NCBI RefSeq assembly: GCF_000392615.1
Contig: NZ_KB933411.1
Coordinates: 1-64,000, forward strand
Length of the DNA stretch: 64,000 bases
DNA from: Lysinibacillus sphaericus OT4b.31
Lineage (GTDB): Bacteria > Bacillota > Bacilli > Bacillales_A > Planococcaceae
Direction of reading: 5' to 3'
Part shown: piece after piece, positions 20,292-28,796 of the stretch
Layout of the letters: every line of letters starts with the position of its first letter
Position numbering within the stretch: the first letter of the stretch is position 1
Made by a program: the position numbers and the translations under genes
Notes under the pieces: generated by a model
What the model was told of the DNA's origin: nothing
The model's input: the letters and a program-made list of their open reading frames with translations, nothing else
Databases searched by the model: none

Positions 20292-21746
20292 TTACACTCG
20301 TTGTAGCTTTTGAGCGGTTAGCTGAAACTGCATATCCACAACATTTTTAATGAAAGCTTGATCATGCGATGCAATAATAATCGTACCCTCATACGACATG
20401 ATGAATTGTTCCAAAGCTTCGATGGCATGAATATCAAGAAAATTTGTAGGTTCATCTAATAATAATAAATTATAATTGCCCAAAAACAACTGACAAAGTT
20501 GCAAACGAATCGCTTCTCCACCACTTAATGCATGAACACTTTTTTGTACATCGGATCCTACAAATTGCATTGAGTGAAGAACACTACGGAGCATCCCTTC
20601 ATCATAGTCTGAACGTTTCTTCAAAAATTGCAGGACTGTTTCTTGTTGTTCTAATCGATAACTCATTTGATGAAAAATTCCGATTTTAACCTTCGGTGAA
20701 ATAATTAGACCCTCTCCATGATTCGCAATATGTTCAAGTAATGTACTTTTCCCACTGCCGTTAGGACCCGAGATGGCAATTGTTTGACCAAGAGGTAATT
20801 GGAAGTTGACATCGTATAGCAACATCTTGTTCGCTACTTGCAGTGTTAAGTGCTGTGCCATAATTGGAAACTTGTTGTGTAATTCTAGAGCAGGTACTTG
20901 TCTAAAAACAATTTTCTTCGGCTCTTTGACAGTTTCAACCTTTTGTAACTTGTCTACGCGCTTTTCAATAGCCTTTGCTGCTTTATAGCCGGCCTTCTGA
21001 CTTGTACTTTTCGATTTTGTTTCAAACATACGATTGGCCTTCGCCTTCGATTCCTTATTCGACAACTTACCAGCCTGCGCTATTTTCTCAGCCTTTTTCA
21101 TTTTCTCTTGAGCCGCTTTTTCTAGTCGAGTCTTTTCCTTGATAAATTGCTCATGTGCCTGTTTTTGTTGCTCACGTTCCAGTTGTTTTTGTCGTTTATA
21201 CTCACTATAGTTGCCCTTGTAAACCCGCACTTTTCCTGATTCAACTTCCCAAATCGTTGTCACGATCTTATCTAGAAATGTTCGATTATGGCTAATACAT
21301 ACCAGTGCCCCGTAATAATAGCTAAGTTCGTCTAGTAAAAAGGCAATACCTTCTTGATCTAGATGTGTAGTTGGCTCATCTAATAGCAATGCCTCATAGT
21401 AATGTGTGAATAGCTGTGCTAATTTTAGCCTTGTTTGCTCTCCACCACTTAATTGGTTAGTTTGTGTTGGAACAGCTAATTTGCTAAGCAACGTCCCATC
21501 CACCTCTGTAATTGTAGGTACTTCGATTTGTTCGAAATACCCTGAGTCGGCATATTGTCTTACTTGTCCACGAGTGGGTTGAAGCTTCCCTGCTAGTAGT
21601 TTCATTAAGGTACTTTTCCCGACCCCATTATCGCCCACAATACCGATGCGATCAAATTGATGTACTGCTAAACGATCTATTCCTAAGATTTCTTTCTCGA
21701 AAAATGTCACTTCAATATTTTCTAATTCCAAGCATAGTTGTTCCAT
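20292..21746 (-). CDS. ABC-F ribosomal protection protein (Msr/Vga/Lsa-like)
   Basis: A soluble twin-ATPase of the ABC-F family; antibiotic-resistance members bind the ribosomal E site and dislodge macrolides, lincosamides, streptogramins or pleuromutilins. The first domain has GDNGVGKST, LSGGEQTRLKLA and ALLLDEPTTHLD; the second has GPNGSGKST, LSGGEAIRLQLC and LLLLDEPTNFLD. A long charged interdomain linker (about 190-285), which carries the antibiotic-resistance determinant in this group, lies between them. No membrane segments. The 484-residue length and the attenuator leader upstream both favour a resistance-type ABC-F rather than a housekeeping one; the drug range is not predictable. Confidence 0.88.
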   Translation of the reverse strand: MEQLCLELENIEVTFFEKEILGIDRLAVHQFDRIGIVGDNGVGKSTLMKLLAGKLQPTRGQVRQYADSGYFEQIEVPTITEVDGTLLSKLAVPTQTNQLSGGEQTRLKLAQLFTHYYEALLLDEPTTHLDQEGIAFLLDELSYYYGALVCISHNRTFLDKIVTTIWEVESGKVRVYKGNYSEYKRQKQLEREQQKQAHEQFIKEKTRLEKAAQEKMKKAEKIAQAGKLSNKESKAKANRMFETKSKSTSQKAGYKAAKAIEKRVDKLQKVETVKEPKKIVFRQVPALELHNKFPIMAQHLTLQVANKMLLYDVNFQLPLGQTIAISGPNGSGKSTLLEHIANHGEGLIISPKVKIGIFHQMSYRLEQQETVLQFLKKRSDYDEGMLRSVLHSMQFVGSDVQKSVHALSGGEAIRLQLCQLFLGNYNLLLLDEPTNFLDIHAIEALEQFIMSYEGTIIIASHDQAFIKNVVDMQFQLTAQKLQRV

Positions 21747-21753
21747 ATTCGCT

Positions 21754-21820
21754 ACCTCCGAAATGTAGTATTTCGTATCGATAGCTAGGATCGATACGAG
21801 CTTATCCTGCTAAGCTCGTA
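21754..21820 (-). promoter_or_regulatory. Overlapping hairpins of a translational attenuator
   Basis: Between the leader peptide and the ABC-F start the RNA has three hairpins that share bases. H1 pairs 811-820 with 795-804 (last three digits; perfect 10 bp, arm TACGAGCTTA). H2 pairs 790-798 with 774-782 (perfect 9 bp, arm CGTATCGAT). H3 pairs 770-775 with 759-764 (CGAAAT/ATTTCG) and abuts the GGAGG at 754-759. H1 and H2 overlap, as do H2 and H3, so they exclude each other in sequence. Such a chain is the hallmark of erm/msr-type attenuation. Confidence 0.8.
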
Positions 21821-21844
21821 TTAATAAAACAAAAGCATCATCAT
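21821..21844 (-). CDS. Leader peptide MMMLLFY
   Basis: A seven-codon open frame (ATG ATG ATG CTT TTG TTT TAT TAA) with a strong AAGGAG ribosome-binding site 9 nt upstream (21854-21859). Its stop codon directly abuts the first hairpin of the attenuator. A ribosome paused on this frame would cover or open that hairpin. The position and size match leader peptides of inducible antibiotic-resistance genes. Confidence 0.75.
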   Translation of the reverse strand: MMMLLFY

Positions 21845-21876
21845 AAGTTACCACTCCTTATCTTTATTATCTCTAT

Positions 21877-21904
21877 AAAAAAAGTACACAGTTCGTCTGT
21901 GTAC
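21877..21904 (-). terminator. Terminator upstream of the leader peptide
   Basis: GTACACAG pairs with CTGTGTAC around a five-base loop and is followed by seven T on the minus strand. It may end transcription of the coiled-coil gene upstream, or act as a transcription attenuator within the ABC-F leader; the promoter position would decide. Confidence 0.8.
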
Positions 21905-21983
21905 AAAATTTACTATATTTCTAAGTATGTTCTCTGGAAAGTCAATGTACACTACATCCGAAAATTGTACCCAACGACACTGT

Positions 21984-22331
21984 TTATTTTACTTGCTTCA
22001 GCATTAATACATCAGCCTTTGTTTCTAGTAATTCATGTGAAAGTACTCGAACTTTGGCATCTACACCATCAATTTTCGCACCGAGATGTTTTTCAACTGA
22101 TTCGATTTTTTCTTCAAGCCTTTTTTCGACCGATTCGATTTTTTCTTCGAGTCTTTTTTCGACTGCTTCTATTTTTACCTCTAGTCTTTTTTCAACTGAT
22201 TCGAGTTTTCCCTCAAGCTTATTTTCGACTGTTTCGAGTTGTTGTTGAATTTCTGTTTTCATGCCCTGTACTTGTTTAGAAAGCTCCAAAATTGCTTGAA
22301 GTATAGCATTCTGATTGACTTCTTGTGTCAT
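21984..22331 (-). CDS. Coiled-coil protein with 11-residue repeats
   Basis: A 115-residue, highly charged protein. I chose the ATG of MTQEVNQN because AAAGGATGG precedes it. Residues about 35-90 consist of consecutive 11-residue units of the type VEKRLEEKIES, which predict one long amphipathic coiled coil; the DNA shows imperfect 33-bp tandem repeats at about 22080-22230. No membrane segment or enzyme motif. Function unknown; similar small coiled-coil proteins are common in Bacillales. The repeats may expand or contract by recombination. Confidence 0.6.
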   Translation of the reverse strand: MTQEVNQNAILQAILELSKQVQGMKTEIQQQLETVENKLEGKLESVEKRLEVKIEAVEKRLEEKIESVEKRLEEKIESVEKHLGAKIDGVDAKVRVLSHELLETKADVLMLKQVK

Positions 22332-22509
22332 AGTCGACCATCCTTTCTTTGAAAATTTATCAGATACTCTATTTATACTGTCTTTAAATTCATTGATTGA
22401 TTGATTGTTCCTTCTTTGCAAACTTTCTTGAGTCATTAAATAAGAGACTCTACTCCCCCATTCTATCTATGATTTTTAGGGAAGTCAAAACTTAAAAAAA
22501 ATGAATCTG

Positions 22510-23529
22510 TCAAGTAGCATCCTGTAATTTTACTTCATAGTATCGCATGGCCTTTAAATCCCCCTTATACATAAAAACACCTTGCTCGATTAAACAGCGT
22601 AATCGATATTCAATCCACTCGTCCCCTCTATATTGTTCCATATGACCGATTACCTCCCCAATTAAACGGGCCGATTTTCGAAATTTCTTGTTGCCATCTT
22701 CCTTATCCAATCGTTTGGCACATGCAATAATAAAGGCATCATCACGATCCTCATTTATGTTTTGCCATAGCTCATGATGCTCCCATGACCGAATTAAATA
22801 GTCATCATCCGCAAGCATTCGCAAGCCTTCCGTACATAATATCTGTCGTTTCTCCTGCTGTAATGGCCGTAATTCATACTGCTCGTAAAAGCATAGCAAA
22901 TTCTCTGAAGAAACTTCACCAGATGATCTTGGATAGTTATCTTCCACTAAATGTGGCAACGTATAGATTTCATGAAATGCTAAAAACGTATCAATAACAA
23001 ATACGCGATTTAGCTTATTTTCCAACATAGCCAAAACTAGCCGTAAACCCGTTTGCTCATGGGCATTTTGACAAGTCCATATAATGATATCTTGATGCGG
23101 CGGAATATCTTTTATTTTTTCCACAGCTTCGAACATTGAATTTTTATAAAGTTGTAGGCAGTCATCTTCAGGGTTATAGCGCTCTTGAAACCATTCAAAA
23201 CGGGCCTCAATACCCGATACTTTATGTAAATCCTTCAGTGGACCAATCGAAAAGTTAGTTGGCAACATAATAATATCTTCCGTTTTGTCATAGTCTGAAT
23301 CACGAAAAGCAGCTTTTAGACTCCCAGCTGGCGATTCACCAAATACGAAGTGCATCGTTTGCACATTCTTCGTTTTAGGCTTAAACCCTAACTTTAAAAT
23401 AGATTGTCTCATATCTTGTAACTTTTCTTCATTCAAACTACTATTTACCAACAATAAAAAGAGCATCGATTTTGCATCCGCTTCATTCAATTCTTTTATA
23501 GCTTGTTTTAACTGATTCATTTTTTCCAA
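22510..23529 (-). CDS. DUF1835/DUF3658 domain-containing protein
   Basis: A soluble protein of about 339 residues with the DUF1835 layout: HFVFGESPAGSLKAAF near the N-terminus, followed by LPTNFSIGPLKDL and WFQERY, and a C-terminal DUF3658-like part (about 230-335). The biochemical role of these domains is unknown. The TTG start is supported by GAGGGAG 8 nt upstream; an ATG nine codons earlier and one three codons later are alternatives. No obvious operon partner. Confidence 0.75.
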   Translation of the reverse strand: MEKMNQLKQAIKELNEADAKSMLFLLLVNSSLNEEKLQDMRQSILKLGFKPKTKNVQTMHFVFGESPAGSLKAAFRDSDYDKTEDIIMLPTNFSIGPLKDLHKVSGIEARFEWFQERYNPEDDCLQLYKNSMFEAVEKIKDIPPHQDIIIWTCQNAHEQTGLRLVLAMLENKLNRVFVIDTFLAFHEIYTLPHLVEDNYPRSSGEVSSENLLCFYEQYELRPLQQEKRQILCTEGLRMLADDDYLIRSWEHHELWQNINEDRDDAFIIACAKRLDKEDGNKKFRKSARLIGEVIGHMEQYRGDEWIEYRLRCLIEQGVFMYKGDLKAMRYYEVKLQDAT

Positions 23530-23683
23530 ATCATTCACTCCCTCTCTAAAATACATACAATTCTTAGGTTGAATTTAATAGGCTTGGATTTATCTTTGCT
23601 TATAATTTACAACTAAGAACATGAGACTTTTTACAAGTTTACCTCTGTACATACTGTGTCAGCAGTTTCATACCCCCTCCCCA

Positions 23684-24462
23684 TTAGCTATTCAACGATT
23701 TTTCCCTTGTGTTTAGCCAATACACAAAGCCAATAATGGCACCACCAAAGATATTGCCAATCGTTACCGGGATTAAATTAGCTACGGCGCCACATATAGA
23801 TACATGGTCACCATGTGGCATCATAAGCGCAAGGCCAGAGTGTCATGTTGGTGACGCTGTGTTCAAATCCCGACGTAATAAAGGGGAAAATACAGCTAAA
23901 AATCATTGCTAATTTTGCGATTTCTGTTTTTAATTTATAGTTGCACCATACTGCCAAACATACAAGCAGATTACATAAAATACCGCGGCATAAAAGCGCC
24001 ACAAATCCTGCAGTCATCTTGGCTGTTGCCATCTTCTCGATATAAGCAGCCGTATCTCCAATGGCAAGTCCTGCATAAAAGAACAAAGCAGCGGCGAGCG
24101 GCGAACAGCGAACCGAAAAAATTACCTAGATAACTAAAAATCCAAATACTTATCATTTCTAACGGCGTTGACTTTTTTTCTAACGTACTAATCGTCAATA
24201 CTAAATTGTCACCCGTAAACAAATTTGCACCAGCCATCATGACCATACTAAGTGCCACACCAAATGCGAGCCCCTGCACAACTTTCATGCTTGGCACACC
24301 CAATGGATCGAATATGCCTCCGATTGTTACGATAAGTAAAATACCAAAGCCGATAATGTGCCCACCGAACATGGCTTGCATTAAATAATTGATGGGTCTT
24401 TGCTTCATCATTTTACTTTTGGCATCTGCTATGGTAGTTATTGCAGCAATTGTCTCCTTCAT
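23684..24462 (-). pseudogene. Formate/nitrite transporter (FNT) family, frameshifted
   Basis: Joined across two frameshifts the sequence reads as an FNT-family pentameric channel subunit: MKETIAAITTI at the start, FGGHIIGFGIL, AGANLFTGDNLVL, then GFEHSVTNMTL and NLIPVTIGNIFGGAIIG, ending in a short charged tail. The first frameshift coincides with a perfect 7-bp tandem duplication at 24090-24103 (on the minus strand CGCCGCT twice). The second is near 23843, where the codons after NMTL shift frame. The start has GGAGG 9 nt upstream. The product cannot be made intact unless one or both are sequencing errors. Confidence 0.85.
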
Positions 24463-24711
24463 TTGTTTCATCCTCCACAAACACTTCAACTACTCCCATC
24501 ATAACTCATCTGAAGGCTTTCATAAAATTACCAGTAAAGATAATTATGATGAATTGACTAATTATTTTTGTGTTTGACTAATACTCATTCTCTCCGTCCT
24601 CTAGTGCACAAAGCATAACAAAAACTTTACAACTGGTGACAGTCAAAAGTGCTCATTGTTATCGATAATTTTTTTCTATCAGGCTTATCATTCTTTCTAT
24701 CATGGATTCCC

Positions 24712-24740
24712 TTGCTCAGACAAATTTGTAATGATAAGAT
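24712..24740 (+). promoter_or_regulatory. Probable SigA promoter of cysK
   Basis: TTGCTC (24712-24717) and TAAGAT (24735-24740) with a 17-bp spacer lie 58 bp upstream of the cysteine synthase start. No T-box or S-box structure could be recognised in the leader. Confidence 0.5.
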
Positions 24741-24798
24741 ACCTTTAAATCTTACTATGTAGGTATGATAAGTAGGTTAATTGAAAGGGGATGGTTGG

Positions 24799-25794
24799 AT
24801 GAGTCAAATTGTTGCCAATAAAATTAAGCAATCCATTACAGAATTAGTGGGACATACGCCACTATTAGCGCTTAATCAATACAATAAAGAACAACAGCTA
24901 GAGGCAGAAATCATCGTAAAACTGGAGTACTTTAATCCTGCAAATAGTGTGAAGGATCGTATTGCAAAAGCGATGATTGAGGATGCAGAAGCACGTGGTC
25001 TGTTAACGAAAGACACAACAATTATTGAGACGACAAGTGGCAATACAGGAATTGGGTTAGCAGCATTTGCAGCTGCAAAGGGCTATAAATTGCGCATTTA
25101 TATGCAGGATGGTGTAAGCGAAGAACGCACTAAAGTTGTAAAAGCATATGGCACGGAGGTTGTACCATTTTCGGACGTACCAGAAATGGTAGCAGCATTT
25201 GAAGAAACTGAAGGTGATTTTGTTGAAACCATTAAAGTATTTAGGGAAACCGTTGTGGAGCAGGAAGAAAATGTTGTTTTTCTCAATCAACTGGACAATG
25301 ATGTCAATCCAAACATTCACAAACTAACAACTGGACCAGAAATTTGGGAAGATACAGCTGGGCAAATTGATATTTTTGTTGCTTCTATCGGTACAGGCGG
25401 CACGATTAGTGGTGCAGGTGCTTTCTTAAAATCCAAAAATCCAGCCATTCAAATTATTGGTGTAGAGCCGGCTGTTAATTCTATCGCTACAGTTGATAAT
25501 CCTGATATCGCGGAAATCACAGGTGTCCATCGCTTTTCTGATGCTGATGCAGCACGCGTTCCTTCAAATGTTCATCTGGAAATTATCGATGAAGTGCTTG
25601 AAATAGAAACTGCACAAGCTTACGAGGCAGCAAGATTTGTTGCGAAAACAGATGGTATTTTAGTTGGCACGTCCTCTGGTGCTGCTTTATATGCTGCTAC
25701 ATTACTTGCTAAACGCCCTGAAAACAAAGGGAAACGTATTGTTGCTATCCTCCCCGATACAGGACTACGCTATTTATCGACCGATTTATTTTAA
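24799..25794 (+). CDS. cysK: Cysteine synthase (O-acetylserine sulfhydrylase)
   Basis: A PLP enzyme that makes L-cysteine from O-acetylserine and sulfide. Motifs in order: NPANSVKDRIAKAMI (PLP lysine in SVKDR), TSGNTGIGLA (substrate loop), GTGGTISGAG (phosphate loop), GTSSGAALYAA and the C-terminal PDTGLRYLSTDLF. I prefer ATG 24799 (AAAGGGG upstream), giving 331 residues, rather than the start six codons earlier. Typical CysK enzymes are slightly shorter, but all motifs are intact. It is monocistronic with its own promoter and terminator. Confidence 0.93.
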   Translation: MSQIVANKIKQSITELVGHTPLLALNQYNKEQQLEAEIIVKLEYFNPANSVKDRIAKAMIEDAEARGLLTKDTTIIETTSGNTGIGLAAFAAAKGYKLRIYMQDGVSEERTKVVKAYGTEVVPFSDVPEMVAAFEETEGDFVETIKVFRETVVEQEENVVFLNQLDNDVNPNIHKLTTGPEIWEDTAGQIDIFVASIGTGGTISGAGAFLKSKNPAIQIIGVEPAVNSIATVDNPDIAEITGVHRFSDADAARVPSNVHLEIIDEVLEIETAQAYEAARFVAKTDGILVGTSSGAALYAATLLAKRPENKGKRIVAILPDTGLRYLSTDLF

Positions 25795-25803
25795 ATTTAA
25801 AAG

Positions 25804-25834
25804 TGAGGGGAGATTGTTACTCCCTTCGTTTTTC
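25804..25834 (+). terminator. Terminator of cysK
   Basis: GAGGGGAG pairs with CTCCCTTC (one G-U pair) followed by a T-rich tract, 10 bp after the cysK stop. Confidence 0.7.
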
Positions 25835-25842
25835 TACAGTAC

Positions 25843-26025
25843 TTAATAGCTCGTCAAAAATATTTTTCCCTTGGTTGTTTTAGCAGATTCAAGTACACCT
25901 ATAGCCTTTTGAATGTTTAGTAAATCATATTGAGCATCCATCTTCAGCATCCTTAATTTCTGTTCTTTTACAAGTGTTATAAGCTGTTGAAAAGTTTCTT
26001 GCCATTTTACTGCCTTCAAAACGCT
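25843..26025 (-). pseudogene. C-terminal remnant of a zinc-type/quinone oxidoreductase
   Basis: A stop-to-stop frame of 60 codons reads KWQETFQQLITLVKEQ ... IQKAIGVLESAKTTKGKIFL, the usual C-terminal end of medium-chain zinc-binding alcohol dehydrogenase or NADPH:quinone reductase proteins. No start codon with a ribosome-binding site and no Rossmann domain upstream, so the gene has lost its 5' four-fifths. Confidence 0.65.
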
Positions 26026-26059
26026 TTAACCCCTTTTTTATAAACTATCTATATTTAAG

Positions 26060-26240
26060 TCATGTTTGTATTTTAATCATAAAAACCATCCTCCCTAGTG
26101 CATCTGGATCACGCTTTGCCAAACCAAGCTGTTGATAAAATGGTTGTTTGCCTTTCGCACAAAATAAGTGGACCCCTTTTATGTTCCCTTGCTTGCAATG
26201 CGCCAATACCGATTATAGGGAAATTTGCTGAAATAACTAA
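26060..26240 (-). pseudogene. C-terminal remnant of a GNAT acetyltransferase
   Basis: Two frames joined at a GGGG run read as the end of a GNAT-type N-acetyltransferase: PIIGIGALQAREHK and then VHLFCAKGKQPFYQQLGLAK followed by RDPDALGRMVFM. The part before this is gone. Together with the neighbouring dehydrogenase tail it marks a deletion-prone stretch. Confidence 0.6.
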
Positions 26241-26272
26241 GACTAGACGATGAAAGAGACGACATTGTTTAA

Positions 26273-26956
26273 TTATAATTTTACTATCATAAATTCCCCA
26301 TCTTTTTTCATGTTTAGTTGCAATGTGTGATTCAATTCAATAGAAATTGGACTGACGATTGCATCTTTATTTGAAAAATACCAATTCCGTTTACTGGGAC
26401 CTAACAAAATATTGGTGCCATCCTCATAATTCCCCATAAAGGTAAGTGCATCTATATGAACTTCTTCTCCATAGCAAGGAAGGATGCCATGTTCTATTAA
26501 ATAAGTTGCAACTTCATGTATAGAATCCGTTGTTAAATTTATTTCACCTATATTGAGTAAATGTGCTGGCAAAAATGCATCTGTATCAGAATGAGGGTTT
26601 ACTTCACTTCTTGCAATAAGCTCTACCACATTTTCCTCTGGATCATAAAAATAAAAGGAATGTGCTTTTATTCTTTCAAAGTATACTTCATCCTGTTGAT
26701 CTAATTGCAATATGTCAACTCGTCCCTTTACCCAATTCTTTGCTTGCACAAATAAATTGCTAGGAATATTAAATGCAAAATGATATTGCTTGTTGACGGA
26801 AGTAGATATCCTTTCAAAAGTAATCATGCTTTCGCCGACTGCTATTTCAAAAAAACTATCATTGCTCGTTAGCAATGCCAAACCTAATTTTTCACAATAA
26901 AATTCTTTTAGTTTGGGTAAATCATATGCGTATAACTTCACCTTGGTAATTTTCAT
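26273..26956 (-). CDS. VOC (glyoxalase-fold) family protein
   Basis: A 227-residue protein made of two VOC half-domains. The first starts KITKVKLYAYDLPKLKEFY, the usual opening of glyoxalase/bleomycin-resistance folds, and ends in YFYDPEENVVELIAR, where the final Glu is a typical metal ligand. The second half (about 130-225) is more divergent. ATG 26956 follows AAAGGAG. Related proteins include dioxygenases, glyoxalases and antibiotic-binding proteins; the substrate cannot be told. Confidence 0.82.
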   Translation of the reverse strand: MKITKVKLYAYDLPKLKEFYCEKLGLALLTSNDSFFEIAVGESMITFERISTSVNKQYHFAFNIPSNLFVQAKNWVKGRVDILQLDQQDEVYFERIKAHSFYFYDPEENVVELIARSEVNPHSDTDAFLPAHLLNIGEINLTTDSIHEVATYLIEHGILPCYGEEVHIDALTFMGNYEDGTNILLGPSKRNWYFSNKDAIVSPISIELNHTLQLNMKKDGEFMIVKL

Positions 26957-27017
26957 CAACTAATCTCCTTTGCCGTATATATCTACTACTATACTGAGCA
27001 ATTCCCATTAGTGCCTC

Positions 27018-27227
27018 ATGCGAAAGAATGAAGAAAAAATTAATTTGTATGAACGTATAGGCGTGCGAATATTTCACTCTATAGTGGCACACAATCACCT
27101 TTACTATTGGGTTGAGAAATTACCAAAAATTCTACATCTTGATTTGAATCATTTCGCATTTGATGAGGCTGTAATGGTAGCACTTCTATACCTTCATTTG
27201 CATGTGAAATACGTTGCAGACGCATAA
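27018..27227 (+). CDS. Small hypothetical protein
   Basis: A 69-codon frame divergent from the VOC gene. No clear ribosome-binding site. It contains a His/Leu/Tyr-rich hydrophobic C-terminal half and no motif I recognise. It may be a real short protein or a fragment. Confidence 0.3.
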   Translation: MRKNEEKINLYERIGVRIFHSIVAHNHLYYWVEKLPKILHLDLNHFAFDEAVMVALLYLHLHVKYVADA

Positions 27228-27369
27228 ATTGCTTGTATTTTCCAATTCTTTTGAACTATACTATTATTCAAAAGTGTTGATTTCTATTGCATCAAAGCAT
27301 TTTGCTAGGAACTCTCAAAATTGAACTGAACGCAAATTTAAAAGGATGCATAAAAAATGGAGTGACGAA

Positions 27370-27546
27370 ATGGACATAAAAATATATTTATTGAGTTTTT
27401 CTTTAGGCTATGTGTTAACACTTCTTATTGTATACTTCCTGTTTGATTCTTTTTCATGGTCATTTGCTGCTGGCTCTTTACTGGGAATAGGTATATTTGG
27501 CTTGCAAAAGAAGAAATCCTTAAATTATGTACCCAGCTACACTTAA
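27370..27546 (+). CDS. Small membrane protein
   Basis: 58 residues starting MDIKIYLLSFSLGYVL with GGAG 7 nt upstream. Two hydrophobic segments (about 5-25 and 30-48) separated by a short turn, then a basic tail (QKKKSLNY). No family recognised. An ATG eight codons upstream is a less likely start. Confidence 0.5.
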   Translation: MDIKIYLLSFSLGYVLTLLIVYFLFDSFSWSFAAGSLLGIGIFGLQKKKSLNYVPSYT

Positions 27547-27730
27547 GATGTATTTTTATCAAACTACTCTCACTTTGCTTGTCATATTTAGAAATGTCTT
27601 ATAAAGTTTTTTCAAGTTCCTATACGGTATGAATTTCACATTTTCACAGCATTGTATATTTTTTATTTGTCAGGCCAAATTAAGTTTGGTGATATTTCAC
27701 CACATACTAAACTACGATGGAGGGATTTTT

Positions 27731-27904
27731 ATGAATATTCGTGAAGGTTTAATCCCAACTGTACTAGGTTCAGCTGTTACTGCCACTGGGTATATTTTGA
27801 AACAGAAGCATGGTTCTAACAAAATGTTTGCCAACACCATTTTCGGATTTGGCTTGGCCCACATAGTATTAGGTGCAATTGATCTTGTGGAGCATCGTCG
27901 TTAG
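27731..27904 (+). CDS. Small conserved-looking membrane protein
   Basis: 57 residues, MNIREGLIPTVLGSAVTATG at the N-terminus, then a basic loop (KQKHGSNK) and a second hydrophobic helix ending DLVEHRR. GGAGGG precedes the ATG by 6 nt. The pattern of two Gly-rich helices is one I associate with short Bacillales membrane proteins of unknown function. It has its own terminator. Confidence 0.6.
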   Translation: MNIREGLIPTVLGSAVTATGYILKQKHGSNKMFANTIFGFGLAHIVLGAIDLVEHRR

Positions 27905-27910
27905 TATAAG

Positions 27911-27936
27911 AGAGCGCAAACTTTTGCGCTCTTTTT
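27911..27936 (+). terminator. Terminator of the 57-residue membrane protein gene
   Basis: AGAGCGCAA pairs with TTGCGCTCT around a short loop followed by a T run, 7 bp after the stop. Confidence 0.85.
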
Positions 27937-28058
27937 AATGCAGCATTAAAGCATCCCGTTCTTATTGATCAACGTTAAATAACGAATCTTTTTATTCTCC
28001 ATTTCAACAGTAAACGCATATGATGCAATTAAGATCATTTATGCTGGAGGAGATGACC

Positions 28059-28325
28059 ATGAATAACAATCGAAACAATGTAAACCAATCTACTGATTCA
28101 CTAGAAATTTACGCTGCTAAACTCGCTTATATCGGAGCATCCATCTCAACACTAGGAGATGGTTTACAAGCAATTGCTGCAGGTCTTGCCTTAGAGGCGT
28201 TACAAAAAGCAAACAATCAGAACTCTGATGGCTCAGATAACCAAACTAAACAGTCAGAAAGCATGCAAAAGCAAATAGACTATTTAATATCTGAATTAAA
28301 ACAAATAAAAAAAACGTTACGATGA
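28059..28325 (+). CDS. Hypothetical small protein
   Basis: 88 residues beginning MNNNRNNVNQ, with GGAGGAG upstream of the ATG. After an Asn-rich head come a hydrophobic, Gly/Ala-containing helix (IYAAKLAYIGASISTLGDGL and onwards) and a polar Gln/Lys-rich C-terminal helix. It resembles small Bacillales proteins of unknown function. No partner is visible. Confidence 0.55.
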   Translation: MNNNRNNVNQSTDSLEIYAAKLAYIGASISTLGDGLQAIAAGLALEALQKANNQNSDGSDNQTKQSESMQKQIDYLISELKQIKKTLR

Positions 28326-28591
28326 TTAATGCAAGGCACGCAAATCGCACTGCCTTTATAGGTCATTCTACTGTGAATTGTTTTAGACTTGCACCAATGT
28401 TACCTAAGGTAAACATTTTACATACAATTTAAAGCCCTACTCAAGTTATGATATGCAGGGTTAACTATGTTCGCATTAAATTTTTATGCATTATTGTAAA
28501 TTAACTTCAAAATTAGTTTTTTGTAGTTTGAGGCACATGTTGTCCAATAAGTGGGCAATACAAATTTATGCAAAGTTCTACCCTTCCTACG
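28326..28591. other. Intergenic stretch with no recognised gene
   Basis: AT-rich, no open frame with a ribosome-binding site, and no clear repeat. Nothing assignable was seen here. Confidence 0.5.
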
Positions 28592-28684
28592 TTATATGTC
28601 CATAGTTTTTTTCAGCAATTCTGCGTATGGCTCAATCCCTAATACCCAAAGAACTTCGGTTGTATAATTGGCTTTTTCATTCAT
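28592..28684 (-). CDS. Tiny ORF (30 residues), doubtful
   Basis: ATG to TAA encodes MNEKANYTTEVLWVLGIEPY plus ten more residues, with a purine-rich stretch (AAAGGCGAGAGAG) upstream. It may be a small protein or the start of a decayed gene. Confidence 0.25.
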   Translation of the reverse strand: MNEKANYTTEVLWVLGIEPYAELLKKTMDI

Positions 28685-28766
28685 TAATTCTCTCTCGCCT
28701 TTCTATCCAATCATTTCATTAGAATATCTAACTATAATACAAACAAATAATAGTAATCTAAGCTAG

Positions 28767-28796
28767 AAACCACTCTCCAAGTGGTTTTTGTTTTTG
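28767..28796 (+). terminator. Orphan terminator
   Basis: AAACCACT pairs with AGTGGTTT around a five-base loop and is followed by TTGTTTTT. No gene lies directly upstream on the plus strand. Confidence 0.6.

Noticed and set aside
22080..22230. 33-bp tandem repeats resembling a short CRISPR array
   Set aside because: There are no spacers; the repeats are contiguous and encode the 11-residue coiled-coil units of a protein.
24490..24798. Possible T-box or S-box riboswitch upstream of cysK
   Set aside because: No T-box sequence, specifier hairpin or terminator/antiterminator pair was found; only a standard promoter is visible.
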